A stretch of 16,975 nucleotides of DNA, from assembly GCA_031287815.1 (NCBI GenBank), contig JAITSM010000234.1, forward strand, positions 1-16,975, read 5' to 3'. The notes below the pieces were generated by a model. That model saw only the letters and a list, made by a program, of their open reading frames with translations, had not been told where the DNA came from and did no database searches. Below, piece after piece: positions 1 to 8,617 of this stretch. Each line of letters starts with the position of its first letter. Position 1 is the first letter of the stretch. The stretch is from Prevotellaceae bacterium (GTDB taxonomy: Bacteria; Bacteroidota; Bacteroidia; Bacteroidales; UBA932). The position numbers and the translations under genes are program-made.

Positions 1-722
1 GGATACGTCGGGATATTGTTGGGGTTTTGCAACCACCAGCCGTAGGTGAGGTATGCCTTTGCTAAGTATAGCCTCGCAACTGTTTTGGTTAGTCCGCCAA
101 AGGTTATGCGTGGACTAACGGGCAGGTCGGCTATAGCCTGTTTCAAGTCCGGGAAAATGGCTTTAGTATAGACTTCCGGCACCGTATTACGGACGCTTAC
201 GCGCGTCGGTTTGGTGTTGAATTTTAACTCACCCGAGCCCAAATCCAGCGGCACGCCGCCGAATGTCTGCACTAATGAGAAGTAGTGGAAAGCACGGAAG
301 AAGTTGGCTTCGGCAATCAGCGACGCATCAAGCCCTACTTCCGAGGCATTTTCAATCACACCGCTGGCAGTGTTAATAATCGTGTATCCGACATTCCAGA
401 TTACGTCGGCGCGGCTGGTAGAAGGCGTCATTTGCCCGCCACTGGTCATGTCGGCGTCCTTAAAGTTACTGTCGGAGTCGCTACCATAGGTATATTCATC
501 GGTGCCGGTTTCACAGATGTTGAAGTAGTAACCTTGCCCATAGATATCGCGCAGAAAAGCATACATGGCGGTCAATCCGCCCCGCACGCCTTTTTCGGTT
601 TTGAAATAGCCGGGTTCGTAAATACCACGTGGGTGTTCCTCCAAAATTTTGGAGCAAGACATGGTGAGGAACATCGCCACCAAGACGGTTCCTATAGATG
701 TTTTGAAATTTATCTTTTTCAT
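1..722 (-). CDS. SusD-like outer-membrane glycan-binding lipoprotein, partial
   Basis: The gene starts at the ATG whose complement is at 720-722 and stays open to the window edge, giving 240 codons, about half of a usual SusD-family protein. The N-terminus is a lipoprotein signal (MKKINFKTSIGT..., hydrophobic to residue 20) with a likely lipidated Cys23 in TMSC. The segment at residues 138-160 (EANFFRAFHYF, then LVQTFGGVPL) is the hallmark SusD helix motif, and VARLYLAKAYLTYG at 215-228 is a typical TPR-like helix of the family. SusD proteins sit on the cell surface as a lid on SusC and bind the incoming glycan. The start lies 21 bp after the susC stop, so the two form one operon. The C-terminal half, with much of the binding surface, is outside the window, so ligand specificity cannot be judged. 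Confidence 0.93.
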   Translation of the reverse strand, partial: MKKINFKTSIGTVLVAMFLTMSCSKILEEHPRGIYEPGYFKTEKGVRGGLTAMYAFLRDIYGQGYYFNICETGTDEYTYGSDSDSNFKDADMTSGGQMTPSTSRADVIWNVGYTIINTASGVIENASEVGLDASLIAEANFFRAFHYFSLVQTFGGVPLDLGSGELKFNTKPTRVSVRNTVPEVYTKAIFPDLKQAIADLPVSPRITFGGLTKTVARLYLAKAYLTYGWWLQNPNNIPTY

Positions 723-743
723 ACTGCAATTTTTTATAAGGTT

Positions 744-3700
744 TTAAAATGTCAAGTTTATACCGAACAAATAGTTTCGCGTAGACGGCGAGTTGGTGCC
801 GATGACTAATAAACGGGCCTGATAAGAACTTACCGCCTGGTTTTCGCCGCCGTAGGAGTTAGTTTCGGGATCCATACCAGTTTCGTTCGTGTAAGGCGAG
901 AACAGTACAAACGGATTTTGTACGGTAAAGTACACCCGCATACGGTCGATAATGTTTTTAAATGAAAAGTTATAGCCCAGCGTAATGGCGCGCACTTTCA
1001 GGTAGGAAGCATCGAAAAGGGCAAGAGTGCTACCGTATTTCGGGTTGTCAAGGCTCATTATACCACCCGGTTTGGGGTACTTGGCATCCGTGTTGTCTTC
1101 CGTCCAATAGTCCACTTTTACCTGTCCGCGCCGTCCCGTCAGCATATTGAGGTAGCCGGAGGAACCGTGAATAGTGCTGATCAACTTTCCACCATTTTTA
1201 AAGGCACCCACGATATTCAGGTCAAAACCTTTGTAGGCTACGCGGGTATTGAAGCCCCCTTGGAAATTGGGTTCTATGGATTGTATTACGCGGTCGTCAG
1301 CGCCGGTGGACTGGCCGATAGCCCGGGTTGGTGCGCCGGTAGCATCGTAGTCTCCGGTATACCTCACCTTAATCATACCTGGAGCTGCATCATTATTCGG
1401 TTCAAGGATGTTCAAGTAGGGATCGCCTACCTGCCAGATGCCTATTTTTTCGTAATCATAGATGACATCAATGGGGTAGCCTACAAACCAACTGTTACCT
1501 TCGTCCCTTTTCTGTTCGGAAGAAAGGGCAATAATCTTGTTGCGGTTGGCATAGAAGTTCACGCCCGCTTCCCATGTCCAGCCGTTAAGGTTGTCCAGAA
1601 TAACGCCATTCAGCGAAAATTCCACCCCTTTGTTTTGGGTTTCCCCGATGTTTTTCCAGTATCTTCCCGATACGCCCGACGTCCGTGGCAGGTCTTGCTG
1701 CATCAATAAATCATGGGTATTCTGTACGTAGTATTCTATTGTACCAGTTAGCCGGTTTTTCATTATGGTGAAATCTACGCCGAAATTCCATGTATTGGAG
1801 TATTCCCATCCTAATTCACTATTGGGCAGGTTGGATACATAAAAGCCGGTCTCATACCCTGTAGGCCCGAAATTATAGGGGCGGGTGCTCAATAGCCCAA
1901 GCGTAGCATAAGGATCAACGGCTTGGTTGGATGTTTCGCCGTAGCCTATGCGAAGTTTCAGTTTGTCGATAAAGGATACGCTTTCCATAAACGACTCTTC
2001 CCTGATATTCCACCCGACAGATATAGCAGGATAGGTATGCCATTTGTACCCCGGCGCAAGCCGTGAAGAACCGTCGGAACGGATACTTGCCGACAGCAGG
2101 TAGCGTCCGTCGTAGGAGTATATCAAGCGTGCCATCCACGACTCGAGGGCGCTTTCATTGTAGCCTTGATAGGCGGGGTTTATCGTAATTTCGCCGGCAG
2201 CTTGTCCTAGATTATAGAACTGGAAAGCATCGTAGGGGATATCCCTCGCCGCTGCATAGGAACTGTGGTAATGTGATTGTTCGGCAGAATGCAGACCAAC
2301 AAAATTTACCTGATGCTTTTCGGCAAAGGTGTGCTCGTACATCAGCATGGTTTCAATAGCCCAATTGGTGGTAAATGAATTATTGATAGAAGCTGTGGAG
2401 GGGGTCGTAGGAGTGGTGCTGCCTACTCCTTCCCCTGTGTAGGCGCCGCCGGTGCTCATACGGATATTCAAACCCAGATTTGCACGGAATTTCAAGCCTT
2501 CGATGAACGGTATTTTCACTTCGCCGTAGAGATTGTTGTAGGAGCCGAAGCCTTTGCTTTGGTTGATATATTTATCATCCTCATACAAGCCTTCTAGCAC
2601 TTCCCTTGTCCATACAAACATATCGTCCGAAGGCCCTTTCACAATTCTTTTCACCGAGCCGTCGGAGTTATAGGGACTGGATATAGGCGACTTCTCTAAT
2701 ATGCCATACATGCCTATCTGGTTACCGTTTGAAATGTTATAGCTGTTGTTGGTAGTAACGCCGAAGCGGAAAAGTTTTCCTATTTCCTGGTCAAACGACC
2801 CGCGCAACGAAATACGTTCAAAGTTCTGCGTCGGTACAAGGGCTTCTTCCTTGTAGTAGCCCATGCCGAAATTGTAACTTCCCTTGAGGGTTCCGCCCAT
2901 CACAGAAAGGTCGTGGTTAGTAACTATTCCGGTTCTGTAGAATAGGTCTTGCCAGTCGGTATTTATGTTGTCGCTTTCGTCTGTCGTATTCGGATACCTA
3001 TTGGCTACCTTGCGTAATTGAACAAATTCCGGACCATCCATCATTGGGAAGCGGGCAAAAAGAGTCTTAGCGCCCACATAGCCGTTGTAGGACACCATCG
3101 GTTTTGTGCCTTGCTGTCCACTACGGAACGTAGTAACCAGAATGACACCGTTAGCGCCGCGCGAACCGTAAATAGCGGTGGCGGAAGCGTCTTTCAGAAT
3201 ATCCACGCTTCTAATATCCACCGGGTTGATGTCGGCGAGCGTACCGGCAAACGGAATACCGTCGAGCACAACCAAAGGGTCGTTGGAGGCGTTGAGCGAA
3301 CGCGTGCCGCGAATACGAATCTGCATGGTAGCGCCCGGTTTGGTGGAAGTTTGCGACATTTCCACGCCGGCAAAGCGTCCCTGCAAAGCCTGCGTAACAT
3401 TAGCGGCCGGCACTTCGCGAATGCCTTCATTGCCCATAGATACCACCGACCCGGTAACGGCTTCGCGGCGTTGCGTACCGTAGCCGATGACTACGACTTC
3501 GTCTAACCGTGCCACTTCTTCTTCAAGCGTTACATTAATAATGTTCCTGTTGCCTACCCTCTCGGTATAGGTTTTGTAGCCGATGTACGAGAAAGAAAGC
3601 GTCGCGTTTTCCCCCGTCACCGTAATAGAATAGTTTCCGTCCGCATCCGTGGTGGTGGCATTGGTAGTGCCCTGTATGGATACGGTAACGCCCAGCAGTG

Positions 3701-3848
3701 GCCCGGCGTTATCGCTTACCGTTCCACGAACTGTGATCCTCCCTTCTGTTTGTGCAAACAAACCGGCGGGAATCATGATCAACACGCAGGCAGCTGCCCG
3801 TAGCAGCTTATTTTTCAGCCTGTCCTTCACCTTTTTACTTTGATTCAT
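744..3848 (-). CDS. SusC/RagA-family TonB-dependent outer-membrane transporter
   Basis: This 1034-aa protein has the full SusC plan. It has a signal peptide (about residues 1-32, ending GLFAQ), a carboxypeptidase-regulatory-like beta-sandwich domain (about 38-110), a TonB-box region DEVVVIGYG at 116-124, a plug domain (about 126-240) and a large beta-barrel ending in NLTF with the C-terminal Phe expected for barrel assembly. DPLVVLDGIPF at 190-200 and SVDILKDASATAIYGSRGA at 214-232 are signatures of the SusC/RagA family. Length is normal for the family. The role is TonB-driven import of oligosaccharides with the SusD partner encoded immediately downstream. It is transcribed divergently from the HTCS regulator gene, the usual arrangement for regulator-controlled PULs. 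Base composition looks less G/C-rich than the enzyme genes on the right. Specific substrate is unknown. Confidence 0.97.
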   Translation of the reverse strand: MNQSKKVKDRLKNKLLRAAACVLIMIPAGLFAQTEGRITVRGTVSDNAGPLLGVTVSIQGTTNATTTDADGNYSITVTGENATLSFSYIGYKTYTERVGNRNIINVTLEEEVARLDEVVVIGYGTQRREAVTGSVVSMGNEGIREVPAANVTQALQGRFAGVEMSQTSTKPGATMQIRIRGTRSLNASNDPLVVLDGIPFAGTLADINPVDIRSVDILKDASATAIYGSRGANGVILVTTFRSGQQGTKPMVSYNGYVGAKTLFARFPMMDGPEFVQLRKVANRYPNTTDESDNINTDWQDLFYRTGIVTNHDLSVMGGTLKGSYNFGMGYYKEEALVPTQNFERISLRGSFDQEIGKLFRFGVTTNNSYNISNGNQIGMYGILEKSPISSPYNSDGSVKRIVKGPSDDMFVWTREVLEGLYEDDKYINQSKGFGSYNNLYGEVKIPFIEGLKFRANLGLNIRMSTGGAYTGEGVGSTTPTTPSTASINNSFTTNWAIETMLMYEHTFAEKHQVNFVGLHSAEQSHYHSSYAAARDIPYDAFQFYNLGQAAGEITINPAYQGYNESALESWMARLIYSYDGRYLLSASIRSDGSSRLAPGYKWHTYPAISVGWNIREESFMESVSFIDKLKLRIGYGETSNQAVDPYATLGLLSTRPYNFGPTGYETGFYVSNLPNSELGWEYSNTWNFGVDFTIMKNRLTGTIEYYVQNTHDLLMQQDLPRTSGVSGRYWKNIGETQNKGVEFSLNGVILDNLNGWTWEAGVNFYANRNKIIALSSEQKRDEGNSWFVGYPIDVIYDYEKIGIWQVGDPYLNILEPNNDAAPGMIKVRYTGDYDATGAPTRAIGQSTGADDRVIQSIEPNFQGGFNTRVAYKGFDLNIVGAFKNGGKLISTIHGSSGYLNMLTGRRGQVKVDYWTEDNTDAKYPKPGGIMSLDNPKYGSTLALFDASYLKVRAITLGYNFSFKNIIDRMRVYFTVQNPFVLFSPYTNETGMDPETNSYGGENQAVSSYQARLLVIGTNSPSTRNYLFGINLTF

Positions 3849-3966
3849 ACGTTTAAATTTTAGTTAAAGTTTATTTTGTTTTTAGCCTTTTTAAACCTTT
3901 CCGGTTTACGCTGGCTCTGACGTTTCTTATGTAATCGTTAACATTGCGTGAACATAATGTATTTTT
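3849..3966 (-). other. Probable 5' untranslated leader of susC
   Basis: About 118 A/T-rich bases separate the predicted susC transcription start from its ATG. They contain no open frame of note. One small inverted repeat is visible (TAAACC at 3892-3897 and GGTTTA at 3903-3908, 5-base loop). There is no clear Shine-Dalgarno sequence before the ATG, which is normal in Bacteroidota. The leader assignment depends on the promoter prediction and is inference. Confidence 0.35.
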
Positions 3967-3973
3967 GACAGTG

Positions 3974-4008
3974 CAAAGGTATTAGGATAATTTCGAAGAG
4001 AAGTGCAA
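3974..4008 (-). promoter_or_regulatory. Predicted susC promoter (Bacteroidota -7/-33 type)
   Basis: On the minus strand, TACCTTTG (complement of 3974-3981) is an exact match to the Bacteroidota -7 consensus TAnnTTTG. A TTG (complement of 4006-4008) lies 24 bases upstream as a weak -33 element. This spacing is a few bases longer than the usual one. The weak -33 fits a promoter that needs an activator, and the phased GTAAC sites begin only 4 bases further upstream. Confidence 0.6.
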
Positions 4009-4012
4009 TTTT

Positions 4013-4080
4013 GTAACATAGATTTTTCTATACGTAACAACGGTTTTCAGATTTGTTACACGATATTTTCTTTGCGTTAC
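4013..4080. promoter_or_regulatory. Candidate regulator operator: four GTAAC half-sites spaced 21 bp
   Basis: GTAAC occurs at 4013-4017 and 4034-4038, and its complement GTTAC at 4055-4059 and 4076-4080. The four starts are exactly 21 bp apart, two helical turns. The first two point right and the last two point left, so the array is symmetric about 4046/4047. No other GTAAC or GTTAC lies in the 330-bp divergent region. The array fills the space between the susC -33 (4006-4008) and the HTCS -33 (4091-4094). AraC-type DNA-binding domains, like the one at the end of the adjacent HTCS, commonly bind direct repeats about two turns apart. This is therefore a good candidate for the HTCS binding site, by inference. 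Confidence 0.6.
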
Positions 4081-4090
4081 ATCTTCGTTT

Positions 4091-4127
4091 TTTGTAGGAA
4101 ATATTGCTTCAAAATAGCTTAACTTTG
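4091..4127 (+). promoter_or_regulatory. Predicted HTCS gene promoter
   Basis: TAACTTTG at 4120-4127 matches TAnnTTTG exactly. TTTG at 4091-4094 is a possible -33 box, 25 bases upstream, which is somewhat long. Transcription would start near 4134 and give a leader of roughly 45 bases to the ATG at 4179. This placement also argues against an upstream TTG start at 4104, which would lie inside the promoter. Confidence 0.55.
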
Positions 4128-4178
4128 GAGCAAAATAAGGAGAAACGCGTGTTTACCAATGCTACAAAACAAATCCAA

Positions 4179-7100
4179 ATGAATACACTGAAAAAATGCA
4201 GTGTATTTATTCTTACACTGTTACTATGCCTTTCAGGCAGCCGCCCCTTACTTGCACAAACCGGCAAATTTTATTCTATCGAAAAAGGTTTGTCGAGCAG
4301 TTTAATCAATAGTATTTACCAGGACAGCAAGGGGTTTATATGGATAACCGGCGAATACGGGCTGAACCGTTTCGACGGCGTAAAATTCAAGGTCTACCAC
4401 CCTGTTCCGCACGACAGCACGTCGCTAAACAACAATTATACACGCAGTATATTCGAAAGCCGCCACCACCGGCTATTCATCGGCTCTATCGCCGGATTGA
4501 TGGAATATGACTGGGGCTGCGACTGTTTCCGCACCATTCCGCTCATCCGTGAAGGCGCGGCGGTGCAGGCACACGTGATGGACATAATAGAAACCGCCCA
4601 CGGCGCAATATGGATAACCACTTCGGGGCACGGGCTGTTCAGCCTGCAACCCGGCGGGCTCGCCGCACATTATGAAACCGACATCTCGGCCGCCCTGAGC
4701 AGCAATTACCTTAATGATATATTTGAAGATTCTTACGGCGATATCTGGATAGGCACGGAACACGACGGGCTCAACCGCTATACGCCGGCAAGCAGGCAGG
4801 TAAAGATATTCCGCGCCCCCGCAGGTATATCGGGCAATATCATTTCGTCCATCGCCGAAGACCGCCACAGCAACCTGTTTGTAGGCACGCTGACCAAAGG
4901 GCTGAACAGGTACGACCGGCAGCGGGAATGTTTCATCCCGGTGCGCGACAACGGCCACAGCCGGCTGATCATATCGCTGCGGGTGAATAATAATAACCAG
5001 CTGCTGGTAGGCACCGACGGGCAGGGGCTGAAATACTATAACGAGCAACATAATGCGGTGGAAGATTTCGAAATCGGCTCCGTCCCCTTTGATTTTACCA
5101 AGAGCAAGGTACACGCCATTTTGCAGGACAGGGAAGGCGGCCTCTGGCTGGGGCTGTTTCAAAAAGGGGTAGTATATATCCCCAATGTCCAGAACAAATT
5201 CGACTACTACGGCTATAAATCCGTTACGCATAATTTAATCGGCTCGAGTTGCGTAATGTCGATATTTAAAGGCCGGGATAATATCCTGTGGATAGGCACC
5301 GATAACGACGGGCTCTACGGTATCGATGAACAGACGTTGAAGACGGTGCATTTTTCCCATACCCCGTCGCCCCGCTCGGTGCCGAGCATTGTCCTGTGCG
5401 TGTTTGAAGATTCCGAAGGCAACCTGTGGATTGGCTCTTATGCCAACGGCCTGGCGAAAGTGAACCGCCAAACCGGCGAGTGTCAGTATATCGCGCCGCT
5501 GGCCAACGAAAAGGTCTACTATATCTCCGAAGACCGGCAAAAACGCCTGCTGGTGGGGACCTTCGGCGCAGGGCTGTTTATTATGGATATTCGCAGCGGC
5601 GCGCTGCAACATTACGAATCGTCGAAACGCGAAGAAAACGACTTGCGCGCCAACGAGCTGGGCAACGACTGGATAAACTATATCCTGTGCGACCACGAAG
5701 GGCTTATCTGGCTGGGACACTATCGCGGCCTGAGCTGTTTCGACCCGGAGCAGAAAACCTTCCTCCGCTACCAGTACAACAACCTCCTTCCCGATAATAT
5801 TGTCAACGCCCTGTGCGAAGACCGGCACGGCGCAATATGGGTAGGCACGACCATGCACCTTTACCGCTTCGATAAAGCCACCGGCAAAATGGAACACATC
5901 CCGCTACAGAGCAAGCCGGTGGACGATATGATTTACGGCATCGTCGAAGACCGCGCCGGCAATATCTGGGTGAGCGCCTATAAAGGCATTTATATGTTAG
6001 ACCCCGCCACCCGCGAAGTAACCTACTATGCCGGCGACGGGTTGCAGGGGAATGAATTTATGCGCGGCGCCGTGTTCAAGGACAAAAAGGGGAAACTTTA
6101 TTTCGGCGGCACAAACGGCGTGGCCACTTTCTATCCGCACGAGCTGGACGAAAGCGCAAAGGAACTTCAGGTACACCTTACCGGTTTTTACCTGTTCAAC
6201 CAGCCGGTCAGGCAGGGCGACCGGTCGGGAAGAGGGGAAATCACCGGTACGCCGATATTCGACGCGGAGGCGTTCCAGCTGGCGCATAAAGACAATACGT
6301 TCACTATGGAATTTTCGACGCTCGACTTTGTGAGCCCCGAACAAACCGCATACGAATACCGGATGGAAGGCCTGCAACCCGAATGGACTACCACAGCGCA
6401 GGGCATGAACCAAATCACCTATAATAACCTCCCGCCCGGAAACTATATATTTATGGTACGGGTGGACGGCTATCCCGGTTCGCAGAAAAATATCCGCCTC
6501 ACCATCCGTCCCCCCTGGTACCAGACATGGTGGGCAAAGGGAATTTATGTACTCTTACTATTAGGCTTGGCGGGGGCTATTGTCGCCTTTGTCCGTTCGC
6601 GGATTCACTACCGCCATGAAATGTTGAAAAAGAAGCACGCGGAAGAAATCAACGAGGCGCGGTTGCAGTTTTTCATCAACATTTCGCACGAGATTCGGAC
6701 CCCCATGACCCTTATAATAAATCCTATCGAAAAGCTGATAGCCGCCAAAAGCGACCCCCAGACGCATGCGATATACCTTATTATATACCGCAACGCACAG
6801 CGGATATTGCGGCTCATCAACCAGCTGATGGACATCCGGAAAATAGACAAGGGGCAAATGCGCATAGGCGCCCGCGAAACCGATATGGTAGGGTTCATCA
6901 GCGATTTGATGCATACCTTTGAATATATCGCACAGCAAAAGCATATCCGCTTTGTATTTGAAACACCCTTCGAACAATTGAAAGTATGGGTAGATGTGGG
7001 CAATTTCGACAAGGTCATGCTCAACGTGCTCTCCAACGCCTTCAAGTCCACGCCCGGACAGGGAGAAATCATTGTCCGCCTGACAACCGGCAGCGGCGAC

Positions 7101-8285
7101 GCGCGGCTCGGCATGAACGACTACTTTGAAATACGGGTCATCGACTCCGGCATCGGGGTGGAAACGGAACATATCGAACGGATCTTCGACCGCTTTTACC
7201 AGGTGCCCACCGGCGCTCAAACCGGCACAGGCGTGGGGCTGCACCTGGCGCGCCAGCTGGTAGAACTGCATCACGGCGTCATCTATGCCGACAAGCGCGG
7301 CGACGGGCGGCAAGGCGTACAGTTTATCATCCGTATGCCCATGGGCAACGCGCACCTCCGCCCCGAAGAGCTGGAAACCCCCGAAGCAGCCGCCATCCGC
7401 ATAGCCATGTACAACAACGAAGAAAGCAGGACGCTGAACAATGAAATAACGCAGGAACAGGAACCCACACACCTCTCCAAATCCAAAACCAAGTACAAAA
7501 TCCTGATTGTGGAAGACGAAGACGAGCTGCGCGAATACATGGCAGCCGAGTTATCGACGTTCTTCCGCGTAACCGCCTGCAACGACGGCAAACAAGCTTG
7601 GGAGCTGGCGTTGAGCAACGCCTTCGACGCTATTGTCAGCGATATTATGATGCCGGTCATGGACGGGATAACCCTTACCCGCAAGGTAAAACAAAATATC
7701 AATATCAACCACACCCCCGTAATTCTTTTAACCGCCAAAACACAAAACGCCGACCAGATCGAAGGCCTGGAAATGGGAGCCGACGCGTACCTCTCCAAAC
7801 CTTTTAACACCCATATCCTCATAACCACCATCAGCAACCTGATTGCCAACCGGGAAATTTTACGCAACAAATTCAGCGGAAACCAGAACTATGAAGGCCG
7901 GATAACCCTTCCCCCGATGAAATCCTCCGACGAAGTATTCATGAACAAAGTGCTGAAAACAGTCAATGAAAATTTATCGAACACCGAGTTAAATGTAGAA
8001 CTGCTGGCCGGCCGCGTAGGCATGAGCCGCGTCCACATGCACCGCAAGCTGAAAGAACTGACCAGCCAGTCGGCCGGCGACTTTATTCGCGGCATCCGCC
8101 TCAAACAGGCGGCGCTGATGCTCTCCGAAAAAAAAATTACCGTATCGGAAGTCGCCTACGCCGCCGGCTTCCGGAACCTCTCCCACTTTTCCACCACCTT
8201 CAAAGACTTTTACGGCATCTCGCCCACAGAATATATACGCTCCACGGAGAACGGACAGCATTATGAAGCAGGAGGTCTGAAGTAG
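4179..8285 (+). CDS. Hybrid two-component system sensor kinase/response regulator (HTCS)
   Basis: This 1368-aa one-protein signalling system has a signal peptide (1-27, ending LLAQ) and 14 Reg_prop blades (about 45-660), which makes two seven-bladed propellers. Each blade carries a variant of the pattern WIGTxxDGLNRYD. A Y_Y_Y domain (about 665-775) precedes a transmembrane helix (about 788-807). The cytoplasmic part has HisKA with His837 in ISHEIRTP, a HATPase (Asn953; DSGIG at 989-993; GTGVGL at 1016-1021), a receiver domain (acidic pair 1112-1113, phospho-acceptor Asp1155, Lys1207) and an AraC-type HTH domain (about 1255-1355). All catalytic residues are present. Such proteins bind a glycan fragment in the periplasm and activate the neighbouring PUL. 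The ATG at 4179 is chosen because it opens the signal peptide and lies downstream of the promoter. The last eight residues (HYEAGGLK) are encoded by heptamer repeats that continue past the stop. Confidence 0.96.
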   Translation: MNTLKKCSVFILTLLLCLSGSRPLLAQTGKFYSIEKGLSSSLINSIYQDSKGFIWITGEYGLNRFDGVKFKVYHPVPHDSTSLNNNYTRSIFESRHHRLFIGSIAGLMEYDWGCDCFRTIPLIREGAAVQAHVMDIIETAHGAIWITTSGHGLFSLQPGGLAAHYETDISAALSSNYLNDIFEDSYGDIWIGTEHDGLNRYTPASRQVKIFRAPAGISGNIISSIAEDRHSNLFVGTLTKGLNRYDRQRECFIPVRDNGHSRLIISLRVNNNNQLLVGTDGQGLKYYNEQHNAVEDFEIGSVPFDFTKSKVHAILQDREGGLWLGLFQKGVVYIPNVQNKFDYYGYKSVTHNLIGSSCVMSIFKGRDNILWIGTDNDGLYGIDEQTLKTVHFSHTPSPRSVPSIVLCVFEDSEGNLWIGSYANGLAKVNRQTGECQYIAPLANEKVYYISEDRQKRLLVGTFGAGLFIMDIRSGALQHYESSKREENDLRANELGNDWINYILCDHEGLIWLGHYRGLSCFDPEQKTFLRYQYNNLLPDNIVNALCEDRHGAIWVGTTMHLYRFDKATGKMEHIPLQSKPVDDMIYGIVEDRAGNIWVSAYKGIYMLDPATREVTYYAGDGLQGNEFMRGAVFKDKKGKLYFGGTNGVATFYPHELDESAKELQVHLTGFYLFNQPVRQGDRSGRGEITGTPIFDAEAFQLAHKDNTFTMEFSTLDFVSPEQTAYEYRMEGLQPEWTTTAQGMNQITYNNLPPGNYIFMVRVDGYPGSQKNIRLTIRPPWYQTWWAKGIYVLLLLGLAGAIVAFVRSRIHYRHEMLKKKHAEEINEARLQFFINISHEIRTPMTLIINPIEKLIAAKSDPQTHAIYLIIYRNAQRILRLINQLMDIRKIDKGQMRIGARETDMVGFISDLMHTFEYIAQQKHIRFVFETPFEQLKVWVDVGNFDKVMLNVLSNAFKSTPGQGEIIVRLTTGSGDARLGMNDYFEIRVIDSGIGVETEHIERIFDRFYQVPTGAQTGTGVGLHLARQLVELHHGVIYADKRGDGRQGVQFIIRMPMGNAHLRPEELETPEAAAIRIAMYNNEESRTLNNEITQEQEPTHLSKSKTKYKILIVEDEDELREYMAAELSTFFRVTACNDGKQAWELALSNAFDAIVSDIMMPVMDGITLTRKVKQNININHTPVILLTAKTQNADQIEGLEMGADAYLSKPFNTHILITTISNLIANREILRNKFSGNQNYEGRITLPPMKSSDEVFMNKVLKTVNENLSNTELNVELLAGRVGMSRVHMHRKLKELTSQSAGDFIRGIRLKQAALMLSEKKITVSEVAYAAGFRNLSHFSTTFKDFYGISPTEYIRSTENGQHYEAGGLK

Positions 8286-8337
8286 GAAATATGAAGTAGG
8301 ATGTAGGATGTAGGATGTATGAGGTATGAGGCCTAAA
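8263..8337 (+). repeat. Degenerate heptamer array crossing the HTCS stop codon
   Basis: From 8263 the sequence reads as successive 7-mers: ATGAAGC, AGGAGGT, CTGAAGT, AGGAAAT, ATGAAGT, then AGGATGT three times, ATGAGGT and ATGAGGC (to 8332). The HTCS stop codon TAG (8283-8285) lies within this run, so the repeat forms the end of the coding region. The register continues without a break into the 21-bp array that follows. The function is unknown. Confidence 0.8.
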
Positions 8338-8589
8338 ACCTGTGGCAAGACGATTAAAGCCTGAAGCAAGATGATTAAAGACTGAAGCGAGATGATTAAA
8401 GCCTGAAGCAAGATGATTAAAGCCTGAAGCGAGATGATTAAAGCCTGAAGCGAGATGATTAAAGCCTGAAGCAAGATGATTAAAGCCTGAAGCGAGACGA
8501 TTAAAGCCTGAAGCGAGACGATTAAAGCCTGAAGCGAGACGATTAAAGCCTGAAGCGAGACGATTAAAGTCCGGAGCTCGGAGATTAAA
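8338..8589 (+). repeat. Twelve tandem 21-bp repeats upstream of the GH43 gene
   Basis: Twelve consecutive units of exactly 21 bp start at 8338, 8359, 8380 and so on to 8569. The consensus unit is three heptamers, GCCTGAA + GCRAGAY + GATTAAA. Units 2-11 differ almost only at two positions. Position 10 is A or G. Position 14 is T in units 2-7 and C in units 8-11. Units 1 and 12 are degenerate edges, as expected for an array that expands from within. All three plus frames contain stops, so it is not coding on that strand. No TAnnTTTG promoter is visible between this array and GH43, so GH43 may be read from the HTCS promoter or controlled by the array itself. Confidence 0.95.
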
Positions 8590-8617
8590 AACTAAATAAA
8601 ATAAAAACCAACAAATT

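Noticed and set aside
285..809. Plus-strand open frame over the susD start
   Set aside because: The minus-strand SusD frame has a lipobox and family motifs across the same bases.
3892..3908. Small stem-loop in the susC leader as a riboswitch
   Set aside because: It has a 6-bp stem only and no recognised riboswitch core. It is noted under the leader feature and not claimed as regulatory.
4104..4178. Upstream TTG start of the HTCS gene adding 25 residues
   Set aside because: It overlaps the predicted promoter, and the added residues come before a complete signal peptide that starts at the ATG at 4179.
7989..8474. Minus-strand open frame with a seven-residue LQALIIS repeat
   Set aside because: It is the automatic translation of the 21-bp tandem repeat followed by antisense of the HTCS gene. 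No promoter or signal supports a gene.
8338..8589. Possible CRISPR array
   Set aside because: Units are directly tandem with no unique spacers, and no cas genes are visible.
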